Assembly: GCA_028278675.1 (NCBI GenBank)
Contig: JAQAJJ010000030.1
Coordinates: 1 to 51,398, forward strand
Direction: 5' to 3'
From: Candidatus Azophilus lithoversatilis
Lineage (GTDB): Bacteria > Pseudomonadota > Gammaproteobacteria > Pseudomonadales > Azotimanducaceae
Length of the DNA: 51,398 nt
The notes under the pieces are model-generated. The model did no database searches and was not told the DNA's origin. It saw only the letters and a list, made by a program, of their open reading frames with translations. Positions within the stretch are counted from its first letter, which is position 1. Each line of letters starts with the position of its first letter. Shown in pieces: positions 34,164 through 42,779 of the stretch. The position numbers and the translations under genes were made by a program.

Positions 34164-36406
34164 GCGGCGCGGGCCGGGGGCGCAGCGGACGCCCTAATCT
34201 CGATCTCGGGGTCGGTTGCAAGACGCGGCTCTGGCACTTCAGTGCGCGGCTCTGGCACTTCAGTGCGCGGCAGTTGCACCATGATGGCGACGCCGCTGTT
34301 GTCGGCCAAGTTCAGCGCCCGCACGAAGCCGCCGTGGTGCTCGGCGATGATGCGCACCACATAGAGGCCCAATCCGAAGTGCAGCCGATTGTGCGGCCCA
34401 CGATTGCTGACCATGGAGTCGAACACCGACTTGCCCAACTGATCAGGTAGGATCGGTCCTCGATTGGCTACCGTGATGCGCAGGTAGTCGCGCTGCACAT
34501 CGAGCTGGACGGTGATCGGCGAGCCGGTTCGGTGGAAGTCGATGGCGTTGTCGATGATCTTGTCGAGCAATTGCTCGATCCGGTAGTCGGATACCTCCGC
34601 GTGGGCGGGTTCCCGCAAGCCGCGAAAGGCAAACTCACACTCCGGGTGGCTGGCGGCGCAATTGGCCACGTAGCTTTCGAGCAGTTTTTGGATATCGACG
34701 ACTTCAAGCTCCTCGGACTTTAACGACTCTTCGAGGTTGGCCGCATCGGAGAGGTTTTGCACGATGGAGCCAATGCGGATGACGCCGTTTTTGGCGCTTG
34801 CCAAGTACTTGCTGCTCTGTACGCCCGGGCTTTCCTCAGCGAGGTTCTGCAGGGAAGTGCTCAGCGTGTTGAGCGGATTGTTGATTTCATGGCGCAGGGT
34901 GCGCGGCATGTTTTCCAGGAAGTGGTTGTGCTGATGCAGCTTGGAGAGCGTATTGGAGAAGCTGCGGGCCAAGTCCCCGATTTCGTCCCCGGAGCCGATT
35001 TCGCTTCGCAGCGCGCTCGCTCTCAGACGTCCGTGCTGGTCGATGGCGGCGCTGGCCTCGCGGCGCAATTGGCGAATGCGCCAAGCGAGGCGTCCGGCGA
35101 AGGTCAGCAAGGCGGCAAACACCGCGGTCAACGCCGCCACCGACAGCAGAATGACCTGCTCGAGCGCCTCCCGCTGAAAGCTCAAGATGTCGTCGATGTT
35201 CTGCTCCACCACTACCGTGCCGATCACGGCGTCCTTGGAGACGATGGGATGCGCTGCCATGATGACTTCAAGCTGGTTGCCCAACCTGTGCCGGGTAGCG
35301 GCTGGGCGACCCGCGAGAGTTGCGCTGATGATGTCCGCAGCGGTGTACTCAGCAGATCCGCCGCCGCGTTCCGCCTCCAGGGATTCAAAGGTGCTGAAGC
35401 GGTGCAGAACGGGGCGTATCGCTTCGAAGCCCCGCTGGATCAGGCCTAAAGCGGTGCTTTTGTCCCGGCTGGGGCCGGCAGCTTCGGCGAGCTGGGTGCC
35501 GGCTTCAGCGCGCACCCGCTGCTGGGCGTCGACGACGAGGATGCGGGCGCCGGAGTATCCGAGCCCTTGGATGATGTTGAGCACTTCAGGGGAGCGCAGC
35601 ACAATGAGGTTGAAGCTCTCCTTGCCGGCCTTGGGCAAGGTCTGCGCCAATTTGAGCGGCGCCCGGGCAACGGGATCATCCACATCGGCGATCGAGACGC
35701 CGAAATAGCGGCGCGAGCCCAAGCGATCCAAGGGCAGGCGAAACTCCATCGACCAACCGGACTCTCCCACTTCCACAAAGCCCAGCACGTCCGCCTCGGC
35801 GGTGCCGGTGGTGGCAAATCGCCAGTCCGCGTCCATCGCATAAGCGGTGATGACCCCGGGCTCAGCAAAGACCAAGCCGATGCGGCCGTCCTCACCGTCA
35901 GAGCCGATGTAGGACAGGCGCACGTGGTCGGCGTTGTCCAAGCGCAAGTACTCCGGGTCGCGGTAGACGATGTCGGCATCCGAGGCCTGAACGAACAGGT
36001 GCAGCTGGCCCGCGCGCTCCCCGAGCAGGAGCTGAAAGGCGCCGTCGTCCGAAGCGGCTGGGCCGAAGCTTAGGAGCCGGTCCTCGATCCGTTCGCCCCA
36101 GTCGTCGTAGCGCCCGTCAAGACGGATGTTGCCCTCAAGAGGGTGGGCGAACAGCGACTCGTAGTCCTCAATGGTCACCGGCAGATCGTTGAACAGGTCT
36201 TCACGCCCGTTGAACAGGGTGGAGATGCCTTCGGCCGTCAACAACTGGGCTTGCGATTGTCCTTGCACCAGCAACCGCTCCATCTCCAGCAATTGGCGGT
36301 AGCTGAACCAAGGAACCACCAACAGCGTCAGGCTCAGCAGCATCAGCTTGGTGCCGATGCGCGGGCCGCGCAAGGGATTTAGACGTCTTGCTAGGGCGGC
36401 AGCCAT
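34151..36406 (-). CDS. pdsS: Sensor histidine kinase of the dedicated sortase (Pds) type
   Basis: A 751-residue membrane kinase. A membrane segment near residues 20-40, a large periplasmic region (residues about 45-420) with a CBM9-like stretch (IRLDGRYDDWGERIEDR), a second membrane helix near 425-450, a HAMP-like linker, the H-box HEINNPLNTLSTSLQNL (His near 503), N-box DKIIDNAIDFHR and G-box FGLGLYVVRII. It matches what I know of the TIGR03785 family that pairs with a variant sortase in marine proteobacteria. The C-terminus has a tandem TEVPEPR repeat. It overlaps the regulator gene by 16 bases. No sortase gene is seen here. Confidence 0.78.
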   Translation of the reverse strand: MAAALARRLNPLRGPRIGTKLMLLSLTLLVVPWFSYRQLLEMERLLVQGQSQAQLLTAEGISTLFNGREDLFNDLPVTIEDYESLFAHPLEGNIRLDGRYDDWGERIEDRLLSFGPAASDDGAFQLLLGERAGQLHLFVQASDADIVYRDPEYLRLDNADHVRLSYIGSDGEDGRIGLVFAEPGVITAYAMDADWRFATTGTAEADVLGFVEVGESGWSMEFRLPLDRLGSRRYFGVSIADVDDPVARAPLKLAQTLPKAGKESFNLIVLRSPEVLNIIQGLGYSGARILVVDAQQRVRAEAGTQLAEAAGPSRDKSTALGLIQRGFEAIRPVLHRFSTFESLEAERGGGSAEYTAADIISATLAGRPAATRHRLGNQLEVIMAAHPIVSKDAVIGTVVVEQNIDDILSFQREALEQVILLSVAALTAVFAALLTFAGRLAWRIRQLRREASAAIDQHGRLRASALRSEIGSGDEIGDLARSFSNTLSKLHQHNHFLENMPRTLRHEINNPLNTLSTSLQNLAEESPGVQSSKYLASAKNGVIRIGSIVQNLSDAANLEESLKSEELEVVDIQKLLESYVANCAASHPECEFAFRGLREPAHAEVSDYRIEQLLDKIIDNAIDFHRTGSPITVQLDVQRDYLRITVANRGPILPDQLGKSVFDSMVSNRGPHNRLHFGLGLYVVRIIAEHHGGFVRALNLADNSGVAIMVQLPRTEVPEPRTEVPEPRLATDPEIEIRASAAPPARAAQAN

Positions 36407-37092
36407 CGGTAGCCGAATCCGTATTCGCTCTTGATGCAGGCGAAGTTGGCGTCCAAGCGCTCGAATTTCTTGCGAATGTTGCGCATGTGGGTGTTGATGG
36501 TGTTGTTCGTCACCAGGCTCTGCATGGTGGCATTCATGAGGGTTTCGTAGCTAACCGCATGGCCGGGCACTCGGACCAGTTTGGCCAGCATTCGGAACTC
36601 GGTGCCGGACAGGTCGATGCGCTCACCTTTCCAAGAAACCAGCAGCGCGTCCTGGTCGAGGGTGAGATAACCGATTTTTCGAGCCGTGGAACTTCCACGC
36701 TCGGCGTTTTCGGCACGCACCTCGTTGATTCTGAGTAGCGAGGAGATCCGCTCCGCCAAGTAGTCCAGGGAAATGGGCTTGGGCAAGTAATCCCAAGCCC
36801 CCAGCCGGAGGCCTGATATCTTGTCGATCTCGTTGATGCGTTCGGTTAGGAAGATGACCGGCAGGGAAGGGGACTTGAAGAGCAGTTCCCGGCAGAGCTG
36901 AAAGCCCGCATCCACTTCGTCACCGAGTATGATGTCGAGTATGACCAGATCGGGCAGATTGCCATCCATCCGCTCCAGGGCTTCCCGGCGGCTGCCGTAG
37001 GCGACCACTTCGTAGCCTTTCTTGGTGATGGCGTCACGGTAGTTCGCCCGCTGATCCGGGTCATCCTCAACGATGGCGATGCGCTTGGCCAT
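36391..37092 (-). CDS. pdsR: OmpR-family response regulator of the dedicated sortase (Pds) type
   Basis: A 233-residue regulator with a receiver domain (IAIVEDDPDQRANYRDA, phospho-acceptor Asp in DLVILDIILGDE, and Lys in YLPKPI) and a winged-helix C-terminal domain ending NTINTHMRNIRKKFERLD and IKSEYGFGYRWL. The pattern GDEVDAGFQLCREL in the receiver matches the proteobacterial dedicated sortase regulators (TIGR03787). It is the first gene of the operon with the kinase. Its leader (37106-37203) is a copy of repeat A in the same orientation. Confidence 0.82.
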   Translation of the reverse strand: MAKRIAIVEDDPDQRANYRDAITKKGYEVVAYGSRREALERMDGNLPDLVILDIILGDEVDAGFQLCRELLFKSPSLPVIFLTERINEIDKISGLRLGAWDYLPKPISLDYLAERISSLLRINEVRAENAERGSSTARKIGYLTLDQDALLVSWKGERIDLSGTEFRMLAKLVRVPGHAVSYETLMNATMQSLVTNNTINTHMRNIRKKFERLDANFACIKSEYGFGYRWLPP

Positions 37093-37105
37093 GGTGCGGC
37101 GTTGC

Positions 37106-37203
37106 CTCCTAGTGTTCTTGATCGCGGGAATAGGTTGTCACATGAGTCAACTTTTGCGCCCGCCGACCGCCCGCTCTTCGTTCAGAGGCGTTTGCCTCGT
37201 TTG
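37106..37203 (-). repeat. Repeat family A, copy 4
   Basis: On the minus strand it starts AACGAGGCAAACGCCTC, giving the dyad GAGGC...GCCTC, then GGGCGGTCGGCGGGC, GTTGACTCATGTGACAACC and CCCGCGATCAAG. It ends before the AGGAGG of the response regulator gene. The two best copies (2 and 4) share the GTTG-N10-CAAC dyad. It fills part of the 37093-37374 gap. Confidence 0.7.
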
Positions 37204-37242
37204 CTCAACCCACCATTTTGCCACAGGCCGCAAGCCTGCGTT

Positions 37243-37276
37243 CGAGTTGTTTCGCAACTCGGCGCACCCTGTGCGC
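37243..37276. repeat. Repeat family B: two-hairpin element, copy 3
   Basis: Stem 1 CGAGTTG (37243-37249) pairs with CAACTCG (37255-37261). Stem 2 GCGCAC (37262-37267) pairs with GTGCGC (37271-37276). A shorter version of the element, in the gap between the response regulator and NadR-like kinase genes. Confidence 0.6.
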
Positions 37277-37374
37277 ATGGAATCCATCCAACTTCCGACT
37301 TGCGTGCCGCCGCCTGCTGTGCGATAGACGCCCCATGAAAGCTCAATTTCAGAACGGCGGACCTCCACTGGCCC

Positions 37375-37920
37375 ATGTCCGCTGAGCCGTTCATCGTCTG
37401 CCTTACCGGCGCGGAGTCCACCGGCAAGACGACCTTGGCGACTTCCTTGGCGAATCACTACGGCGCCAGACTGGTGCCGGAGGCCGCACGGCGTCATCTC
37501 GTGCCGCATCGCCCATACGGACCGGAGGAGGTCCTGGCCATCGCCCGGGCGCAGGTGCTTTTGGAACGCGAAGCCCTTCGCGGATCGCCTGGCTTGGTCG
37601 TCTGCGACACCGATCTGCTGGTCATTCAAGTCTGGTGGCAGGTCAAGTTCGGGCCCCTGCCGGAGGAACTCTCGGCGGCCTTGACCGGCCGCTCCGCGCG
37701 CGCCTATCTGCTCACCCGGCCGGACATCCCTTGGATGCCTGACCCCCTGCGCGAGAGCGGTGGTGAGCGTTCGGATCTGCATCGACGCTATCAACGGACC
37801 TTGGCCGACGGACCGCACCCCTATGTGGAGTTGGGCGGCAGTCTTGACGATCGCTTGGCGGCCGCGCGAAGGCAGATTGACCAGTGGTTGTCAGTCCACG
37901 CCTGCGCCAACTGTTCTTAG
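37375..37920 (+). CDS. NadR-like ATP-binding kinase (ribosylnicotinamide-kinase domain)
   Basis: A 181-residue P-loop protein with Walker A GAESTGKTTLATSLA at the N-terminus, VVCDTDLLVIQVWWQVKFG in the middle and a small C-terminal domain. It resembles the kinase half of NadR (AAA_28), which phosphorylates nicotinamide riboside for NAD salvage. The substrate is inferred. The start ATG 37375 was chosen from MSAEPFIVCLTGAEST. It meets the TonB receptor gene tail to tail with a 4-base overlap. No PnuC transporter is seen. Confidence 0.78.
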   Translation: MSAEPFIVCLTGAESTGKTTLATSLANHYGARLVPEAARRHLVPHRPYGPEEVLAIARAQVLLEREALRGSPGLVVCDTDLLVIQVWWQVKFGPLPEELSAALTGRSARAYLLTRPDIPWMPDPLRESGGERSDLHRRYQRTLADGPHPYVELGGSLDDRLAAARRQIDQWLSVHACANCS

Positions 37921-40283
37921 AACTGCGCCCCGAACTCCAAGCCGATGGTGCGTGGGCGGCTCACCACCCAGCGTGGTCTGCCCGGCGTCTCGGCGGCGAT
38001 GGAGCGGTTGTCGCCGAGGTTGGCGATTTCATTGGTGAGATTGCGGACAAACAGCGCTGCCTTGTAGCGTGAATTGGTCAGGCCGACCCGCAGCCCCACT
38101 TGCTCATAGGCGCTGCGTTTGCGGGAGATGGCGTTAACTAGGGAAAGGCTTTCATCGACGTAGTTGACGTCGGCGCGCGCGAACAGATCCCAGTCCAGCA
38201 CCGCCTGCGGCCACAGGTAGTCCAAGATTAGCGATGCCGTCCACTCGGGCACGAACTGCAGCGGGTCGCCGTCCTGGTTGATGCCCGCCACCGTCTCGGT
38301 GTATTCGGCATCCGTGTAGCCGAGATTGAGGCTGACGATCAGGTTCTCGATGGGCTGGGCGGTCAACTCCACCTCCAGGCCCCGGCTGCGCGCCGCGCCG
38401 AAGTTGCCGACGAACTGGAAGCCGCACTTGAGTTGAGTGCGCTGCTGGATGTCGTCGAAATTGATGTGGAAGACCGTGGCGTTCAAGCGTGTGACGGCGT
38501 TCAAATCGGCCTTGACGCCCGCCTCGTAGCTGACCAGATCATCCGACTGATAGCTGCCGGTGCCGCCATCGCCAAGACCGAGCGCCGCCAAGTCCTCCGG
38601 GCAGCCCAAGGTGCTGGGAATGACGCCGTTGGCGCCGCCGAGCCGAAAGCCCTCGGACACGGAGGCGTAGAGGAATAGGTTCTCGTGCGCTTGGAACTCC
38701 AAGGCGCCCTTGAAGATGAAGCCGTCCTCTTTTTGACTGCCGCCGCCCGCCACGATGCTTGACAGCGGCGCATCTTCGGCGAGCGGCACCTCGACGGCAA
38801 GGCCGGCCTGCCGCTCTGAAAAAGACACCTTGGTATCGAACCAGCGCGAGCCGAAGACGATGCTCCAGCGGTCGGTGAGCGAAAAGGTGAGTTCGCCGAA
38901 GGTGCCGAACTCCTCAACGTCCGTGGGCCGGAACGACGTGAACACCAGGTCGCCGAACGGCCAGATGGCCTCCAACGGACCGGGCAGTCCAAGCGTTTGC
39001 TGCAGCGCACTGAAATTGTCATTCAAGCCACGGGCGTAGTTGCGCGGTTGGAAGGCTTCATCGTCGTCGGTGTTCTGGTAGAAGGCGCCGGCGACGAAGT
39101 TCAAGCGGCCGTCGAGTTCCGACGTGAAGCGGACCTCCTGCACAAAGGTCTCGAAGTTCAAGGTCTGGAAGATCGGGGAGGTGACCGGCTTGACGCCGAT
39201 CACGTCGAAGAGGCCGAAGCCGCCGGCTTCCGTCGGCAGGGCCTGCAGGAAGTTGATGAAGGAACCGCTGGCCTCGGTTTCGAAGGTCTCCCGTTCGAAC
39301 CAGGAGGTCGCCGAAGTAAAGGCGCCGGCGTCCGTCGCGTAGTTGACGTTCAAGGTGTAGAGGGTCCACTCGTCGTCACCACCCTCGTCCACGTCGAAGT
39401 CCCGGTTTTGGTCAAAGTTGCCGGGCACGACATCGGCTAAGGGAAAGCCGTCGAGGTCGGTCTTTTGGTAAAGCACCCGGGGCGCGATGGATAGACGGTC
39501 GTTGGGCTCGATGAGCAGATAGGCCTGCGCGGCGGCGACCTGCTGCCCGTCCACGTCCTCAACCACGCTGTCCGCAGGGCCGGTGAGCGAGGCCGGGTCG
39601 GAAAGGTGGTTGGCGATGGTGCCCACCCGGCGGTCGAAAACGCCGCCCCGATCTTCGTAGAGACCGGAAAAAATGGCGGCGACTGTGTCGCTGAAGGGCA
39701 CGTTGATCGAGCCTGAGGCGACGACGTTGAGGTCATCCGACGCTTTGGTGCTGGAAAGCTCTGTGCGCAGCCAGCCACTGCTGGCCTCGAAATCCGGTCG
39801 CCGGGTGATGTGGCGAATGGTGCCGCCCAGGGATCGGGCGCCGTACAGGGTGCCGGACGGGCCGCGCAGCACTTCGATGCGCTCCAAGTCGAGGATTCTG
39901 GGGTCGATGGTCTCGGAGATGGGGGTGTCATCGATGTAGAAGCCCGTGGTGTTGATACCCTGAATGCCGCGTAGCGAGACGCTGCGATTGGACAGGATGC
40001 CGTCGGTGAAGGCACCGAATGACAGGTTCGGGATGCTGATGGCGTAGTCGAAGAACTCGGTCAGGCCGCGTTCGCGCAGTTCCTCACCGGATATTGACGA
40101 CACGCTCAAGGGCAGCGTCTGCATGGATTCCGCCCGCTTGGTGGCGGTGACGATGATCTCTTCGAGCACTGGCCGTCCTTGGCCACTGCCCGGCTGCGCT
40201 TGGGCGCCTGCGCCTAGACTCAACGACAGCCCAGCAGCGATTAAAAGCGCGGCGACGGTGCAACGCAATGGGCCAGCAAACAT
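37917..40283 (-). CDS. TonB-dependent outer-membrane receptor
   Basis: A 788-residue receptor. Signal peptide MFAGPLRCTVAALLIAAGLSLSLGAGAQAQ, TonB box-like VLEEIIVTA, plug domain (LSVSSISGEELRERGL, RGIQGINTTGFYIDD, RIEVLRGPSGTLYGARSLGGTI) and a long beta-barrel ending YKAALFVRNLTNEIANLG and TIGLEFGAQF. The ligand is unknown; the plug is of the kind often seen with plant or polyketide-like substrates and siderophores. The start ATG 40283 has AGGAGG upstream. The neighbour NadR-like kinase and sirtuin hint at a NAD-precursor link, but this is weak. Confidence 0.92.
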   Translation of the reverse strand: MFAGPLRCTVAALLIAAGLSLSLGAGAQAQPGSGQGRPVLEEIIVTATKRAESMQTLPLSVSSISGEELRERGLTEFFDYAISIPNLSFGAFTDGILSNRSVSLRGIQGINTTGFYIDDTPISETIDPRILDLERIEVLRGPSGTLYGARSLGGTIRHITRRPDFEASSGWLRTELSSTKASDDLNVVASGSINVPFSDTVAAIFSGLYEDRGGVFDRRVGTIANHLSDPASLTGPADSVVEDVDGQQVAAAQAYLLIEPNDRLSIAPRVLYQKTDLDGFPLADVVPGNFDQNRDFDVDEGGDDEWTLYTLNVNYATDAGAFTSATSWFERETFETEASGSFINFLQALPTEAGGFGLFDVIGVKPVTSPIFQTLNFETFVQEVRFTSELDGRLNFVAGAFYQNTDDDEAFQPRNYARGLNDNFSALQQTLGLPGPLEAIWPFGDLVFTSFRPTDVEEFGTFGELTFSLTDRWSIVFGSRWFDTKVSFSERQAGLAVEVPLAEDAPLSSIVAGGGSQKEDGFIFKGALEFQAHENLFLYASVSEGFRLGGANGVIPSTLGCPEDLAALGLGDGGTGSYQSDDLVSYEAGVKADLNAVTRLNATVFHINFDDIQQRTQLKCGFQFVGNFGAARSRGLEVELTAQPIENLIVSLNLGYTDAEYTETVAGINQDGDPLQFVPEWTASLILDYLWPQAVLDWDLFARADVNYVDESLSLVNAISRKRSAYEQVGLRVGLTNSRYKAALFVRNLTNEIANLGDNRSIAAETPGRPRWVVSRPRTIGLEFGAQF

Positions 40284-40314
40284 AGATGCCTCCTCTCCGA
40301 TGAATTCGAGTCTA

Positions 40315-40489
40315 CCATTGAACAAGTGGAGACAACCCAGCGGCTGGCCGGTTGCTCCTCCGGCGTCAACGGCGTGCCGTTCTGGGGCAAGCTAAGGGCT
40401 TTCATGGAACAATGGGAGACGGCCCCGCCGCGGCCCGGTTGTCCCTTCGATGTCAGCAGCGCGTCGCACTTCGACGAGCTGATGGCTTA
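40315..40489 (+). repeat. Repeat family C: second tandem pair
   Basis: Unit 1 (40315-40403) contains GGAGACAACCCAGCGGCTGG and GGCCGGTTGCTCCTCCGGCG and resembles the pair at 29.9 kb. Unit 2 (40404-40489) contains GGGAGACGGCCCCGCCGC and is more diverged. It fills the space between the TonB receptor and the sirtuin gene; both of those genes are on the minus strand. Confidence 0.6.
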
Positions 40490-41248
40490 GTTTACACCCA
40501 ACGCGAAAGACAGCGCCGGGCCGATTTCGCCACGAACCACCAGATCAGCCATGGCGTCCAGCGGCGTTTCCTCCCGGTTGACGATCGCCAGCTTCGCGCC
40601 GAACTGCTTGGCGTGTTCCGGAAACCCCGCCGCTGGATAGACCACCAGCGAGGAGCCGGCGACGACCATGAGGTCGCACGCCTCCACCGCCGCCTGAGCG
40701 CGTTGCATGGCCTGTTCCGGCATCGCTTGGCCGAAGGATATGGTGGCGGTCTTGATGATGCCGCCGCAGCGCCCGCAAGGCTCGACGCGCCCGAGCTGTG
40801 CGAACTGCCGTTCCAAGTCGCCGAGTTCATAGCGTATGCCGCAGGCGAGGCAAGTGGCGTAGCTGGCGTTGCCGTGCAATTCTATGACCCGCTCCCTGGG
40901 CACCCCGGCATCCTGGTGCAGGTTGTCCACGTTCTGCGTGATCACCGCCAAGCAGCGGCCTTCCTCGACCAGACGGGCGACGCTCAAGTGGCCCTTGTTG
41001 GGCTGCGCGTTCTCCATCAGCCGCTCGCCGGTGAAGCGCCGCCGCCAGGATTCGTTGCGGACCTGCTCGGAGCCGATGAATTCCTGGAACTGAATGGGCT
41101 TGATTTGATTCCAAAGGCCAGTGCCGGGGCTGCGGAAATCGGGAATGCCGGACTCGGTGCTGATGCCCGCTCCGGTGAAGAAGACGATTCGCCGCGCATC
41201 GGCCAGCAGAGCGGCGAGCTTCTCGGCACTGTCATCCTGGATGGGCAT
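40487..41248 (-). CDS. NAD-dependent protein deacylase (sirtuin)
   Basis: A 253-residue Sir2-family enzyme that removes acyl groups from lysine with NAD. Motifs: FFTGAGISTESGIPDFR (NAD binding), ITQNVDNLHQDAG, the catalytic His in ELHGNASYATC and the zinc site CLAC...CGRC. The C-terminal half has GSSLVVYPAAGFPEHA. The start ATG 41248 follows GAGGAG; earlier codons in frame are not used. It precedes the TonB receptor on the same strand, separated by repeat C. Confidence 0.93.
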   Translation of the reverse strand: MPIQDDSAEKLAALLADARRIVFFTGAGISTESGIPDFRSPGTGLWNQIKPIQFQEFIGSEQVRNESWRRRFTGERLMENAQPNKGHLSVARLVEEGRCLAVITQNVDNLHQDAGVPRERVIELHGNASYATCLACGIRYELGDLERQFAQLGRVEPCGRCGGIIKTATISFGQAMPEQAMQRAQAAVEACDLMVVAGSSLVVYPAAGFPEHAKQFGAKLAIVNREETPLDAMADLVVRGEIGPALSFALGVN

Positions 41249-41330
41249 CCCCAGCTCCTCGGGCTCAAAGGCGTGAGCGTATAGGAGGCGCCTATTCGCC
41301 TGCAATGTTCGGATTCAGAAACATATCGGA

Positions 41331-41466
41331 ATCTGTCCCACTCAACGGGTGGGGAGTTTCGCGTCAGCGAAACTCCATACGCGACCGTCAGGTCTCGCAT
41401 CTGTCCCGCCCAACGGGTGTGGAGTTTCGCGTCAGCGAAACTCCATACGCGACCGTCAGGTCGCGC
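41331..41466. repeat. Repeat family B: tandem pair of 68-base units, copies 4 and 5
   Basis: Two units (41331-41398, 41399-41466) each read ATCTGTCCC, CAACGGGTG, then stem 1 GGAGTTTCGC-GTCA-GCGAAACTCC and stem 2 GCGACC-GTCA-GGTCKCGC. They differ at few positions. They fill the space between the divergent sirtuin and nucleoside transporter genes. There is no spacer diversity and no cas gene, so it is not a CRISPR array. Confidence 0.85.
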
Positions 41467-41503
41467 AATGGCATCCGCAGGCCAAACTCCGCACAATAGC
41501 GAC

Positions 41504-42742
41504 ATGCAGGCAATTCTGGGCATCGCCGTCCTCCTGGGCCTCGCTTGGCTGGCAAGCGAGAACCGCAGGGGATTGGACTGGCGGATGCTGGTCACCGCGC
41601 TGGTCATGCAGTTCGCCCTCGCCGCGCTGCTGCTCAAGGCGCCGGTCCTGAGCGAGATGCTGCTGGCCGTCAACGGCTTGGTTCGCGCCGTGGAGCAGGC
41701 TACCCAAGCCGGCACCGGATTCGTGTTCGGCTATCTGGGCGGCGGCGCGGTGCCTTTTGAGGTCAACGTCGAAAGCGCGTTGTATCTGTTCGCCTTTCGC
41801 GTCCTGCCGCAGATTCTGGTGTTCAGCGTGTTGGTCGCCATCCTCTGGCACTGGCGGCTCCTGCCCGTGGTCATTCGCGCCTTCGGTGCGGTTTTGCGTC
41901 GCGCCCTGGGCGTTGGCGGCGCGGTCGGTACCGCCGGCGCCGCCAGCGTGTTTCTCGGCATGGCGGAATCGCCCTTGGTCATCCGTGCCTACCTCGCCAA
42001 GCTGACCCGCTCGGAACTGTTTTCAGTCATGACCTGCGGGATGGCGACCATTGCCGGATCCATCATGGTGCTCTACGCCAGTGTGCTGCAGGAGGTCATC
42101 GACGGGGCGTTGGGGCACATTCTGGTGGCTTCCGTCATCAACGTCATCGGCGCCATCTTCATTTCAAGGATGATGATTCCCATGGACGGGGCGACGGGCG
42201 CGGACGAGGTGGCGGCGACCCTAAGCTACGCGAGCACCATGGATGCGATCACCCGAGGCACCGCCGACGGCCTGCGCTTGGCGATGAACGTAGGAGCCAT
42301 GCTTATCGTGTTGGTGAGCTTGGTCGCGCTGGTCAACCTCGGGCTCTCGAACTTCACCGTCGGAGGTTCGGCCTTGACCCTCGAGCGGGTGATGGGCTGG
42401 GGCTTCGCGCCAGTGGCTTGGTTGATCGGTGTCCCGTGGAGCGAAGCCCAAGCTGCAGGCGGTTTGCTGGGGACCAAGTTAGTGCTGAACGAATTGGTGG
42501 CTTACCTGCAGCTGGCCGCGCTGAATCCGGTCGAACTCAGCGACCATTCGCGCCTGATCCTGACCTATGCGCTGTGCGGCTTCACCAACTTCGGGAGTTT
42601 GGGCATTCTCATCGGCGGCCTGTCGGCGTTGGTGCCTGAAAGACGATCTGATTTCTTGGATTTAGGATCCAAGACACTAATTTCAGGAACTTTAGTTTCC
42701 TGCCTAACCGGCGCCATCATCGGTTTAGTGGGGCATTTGTAG
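41504..42742 (+). CDS. Concentrative nucleoside transporter (NupC/CNT family)
   Basis: A 412-residue inner-membrane protein. The N-terminus MQAILGIAVLLGLAWLASENRRGLDWR, the motif GTAGAASVFLGMAESPLVIRAYL, the TCGMATIAGSIMVLY segment and NELVAYLQL to TYALCGFTNFGSLGI mark the CNT family, which imports nucleosides with protons or sodium. The start ATG 41504 gives the family N-terminus; no strong ribosome-binding site is visible. Just past its stop, 42742-42775 resembles a degenerate copy of repeat B. Confidence 0.93.
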   Translation: MQAILGIAVLLGLAWLASENRRGLDWRMLVTALVMQFALAALLLKAPVLSEMLLAVNGLVRAVEQATQAGTGFVFGYLGGGAVPFEVNVESALYLFAFRVLPQILVFSVLVAILWHWRLLPVVIRAFGAVLRRALGVGGAVGTAGAASVFLGMAESPLVIRAYLAKLTRSELFSVMTCGMATIAGSIMVLYASVLQEVIDGALGHILVASVINVIGAIFISRMMIPMDGATGADEVAATLSYASTMDAITRGTADGLRLAMNVGAMLIVLVSLVALVNLGLSNFTVGGSALTLERVMGWGFAPVAWLIGVPWSEAQAAGGLLGTKLVLNELVAYLQLAALNPVELSDHSRLILTYALCGFTNFGSLGILIGGLSALVPERRSDFLDLGSKTLISGTLVSCLTGAIIGLVGHL

Positions 42743-42775
42743 CCCAGCGAAACCACAACGCGCCCATTAGGCCGC
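42742..42775. repeat. Repeat family B, degenerate partial copy
   Basis: CAGCGAAACCACAACGCGCC followed by CATTAGGCCGCGC keeps the second half of the element's stem 1 and an imperfect stem 2. It sits between the nucleoside transporter and the exbD gene (tail to tail), where it could end transcription from either side. Confidence 0.4.
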
Positions 42776-42779
42776 GCCG

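Noticed and set aside
41331-41466. CRISPR array
   Set aside because: Only two long units without variable spacers and no cas genes; they are two-hairpin repeats.
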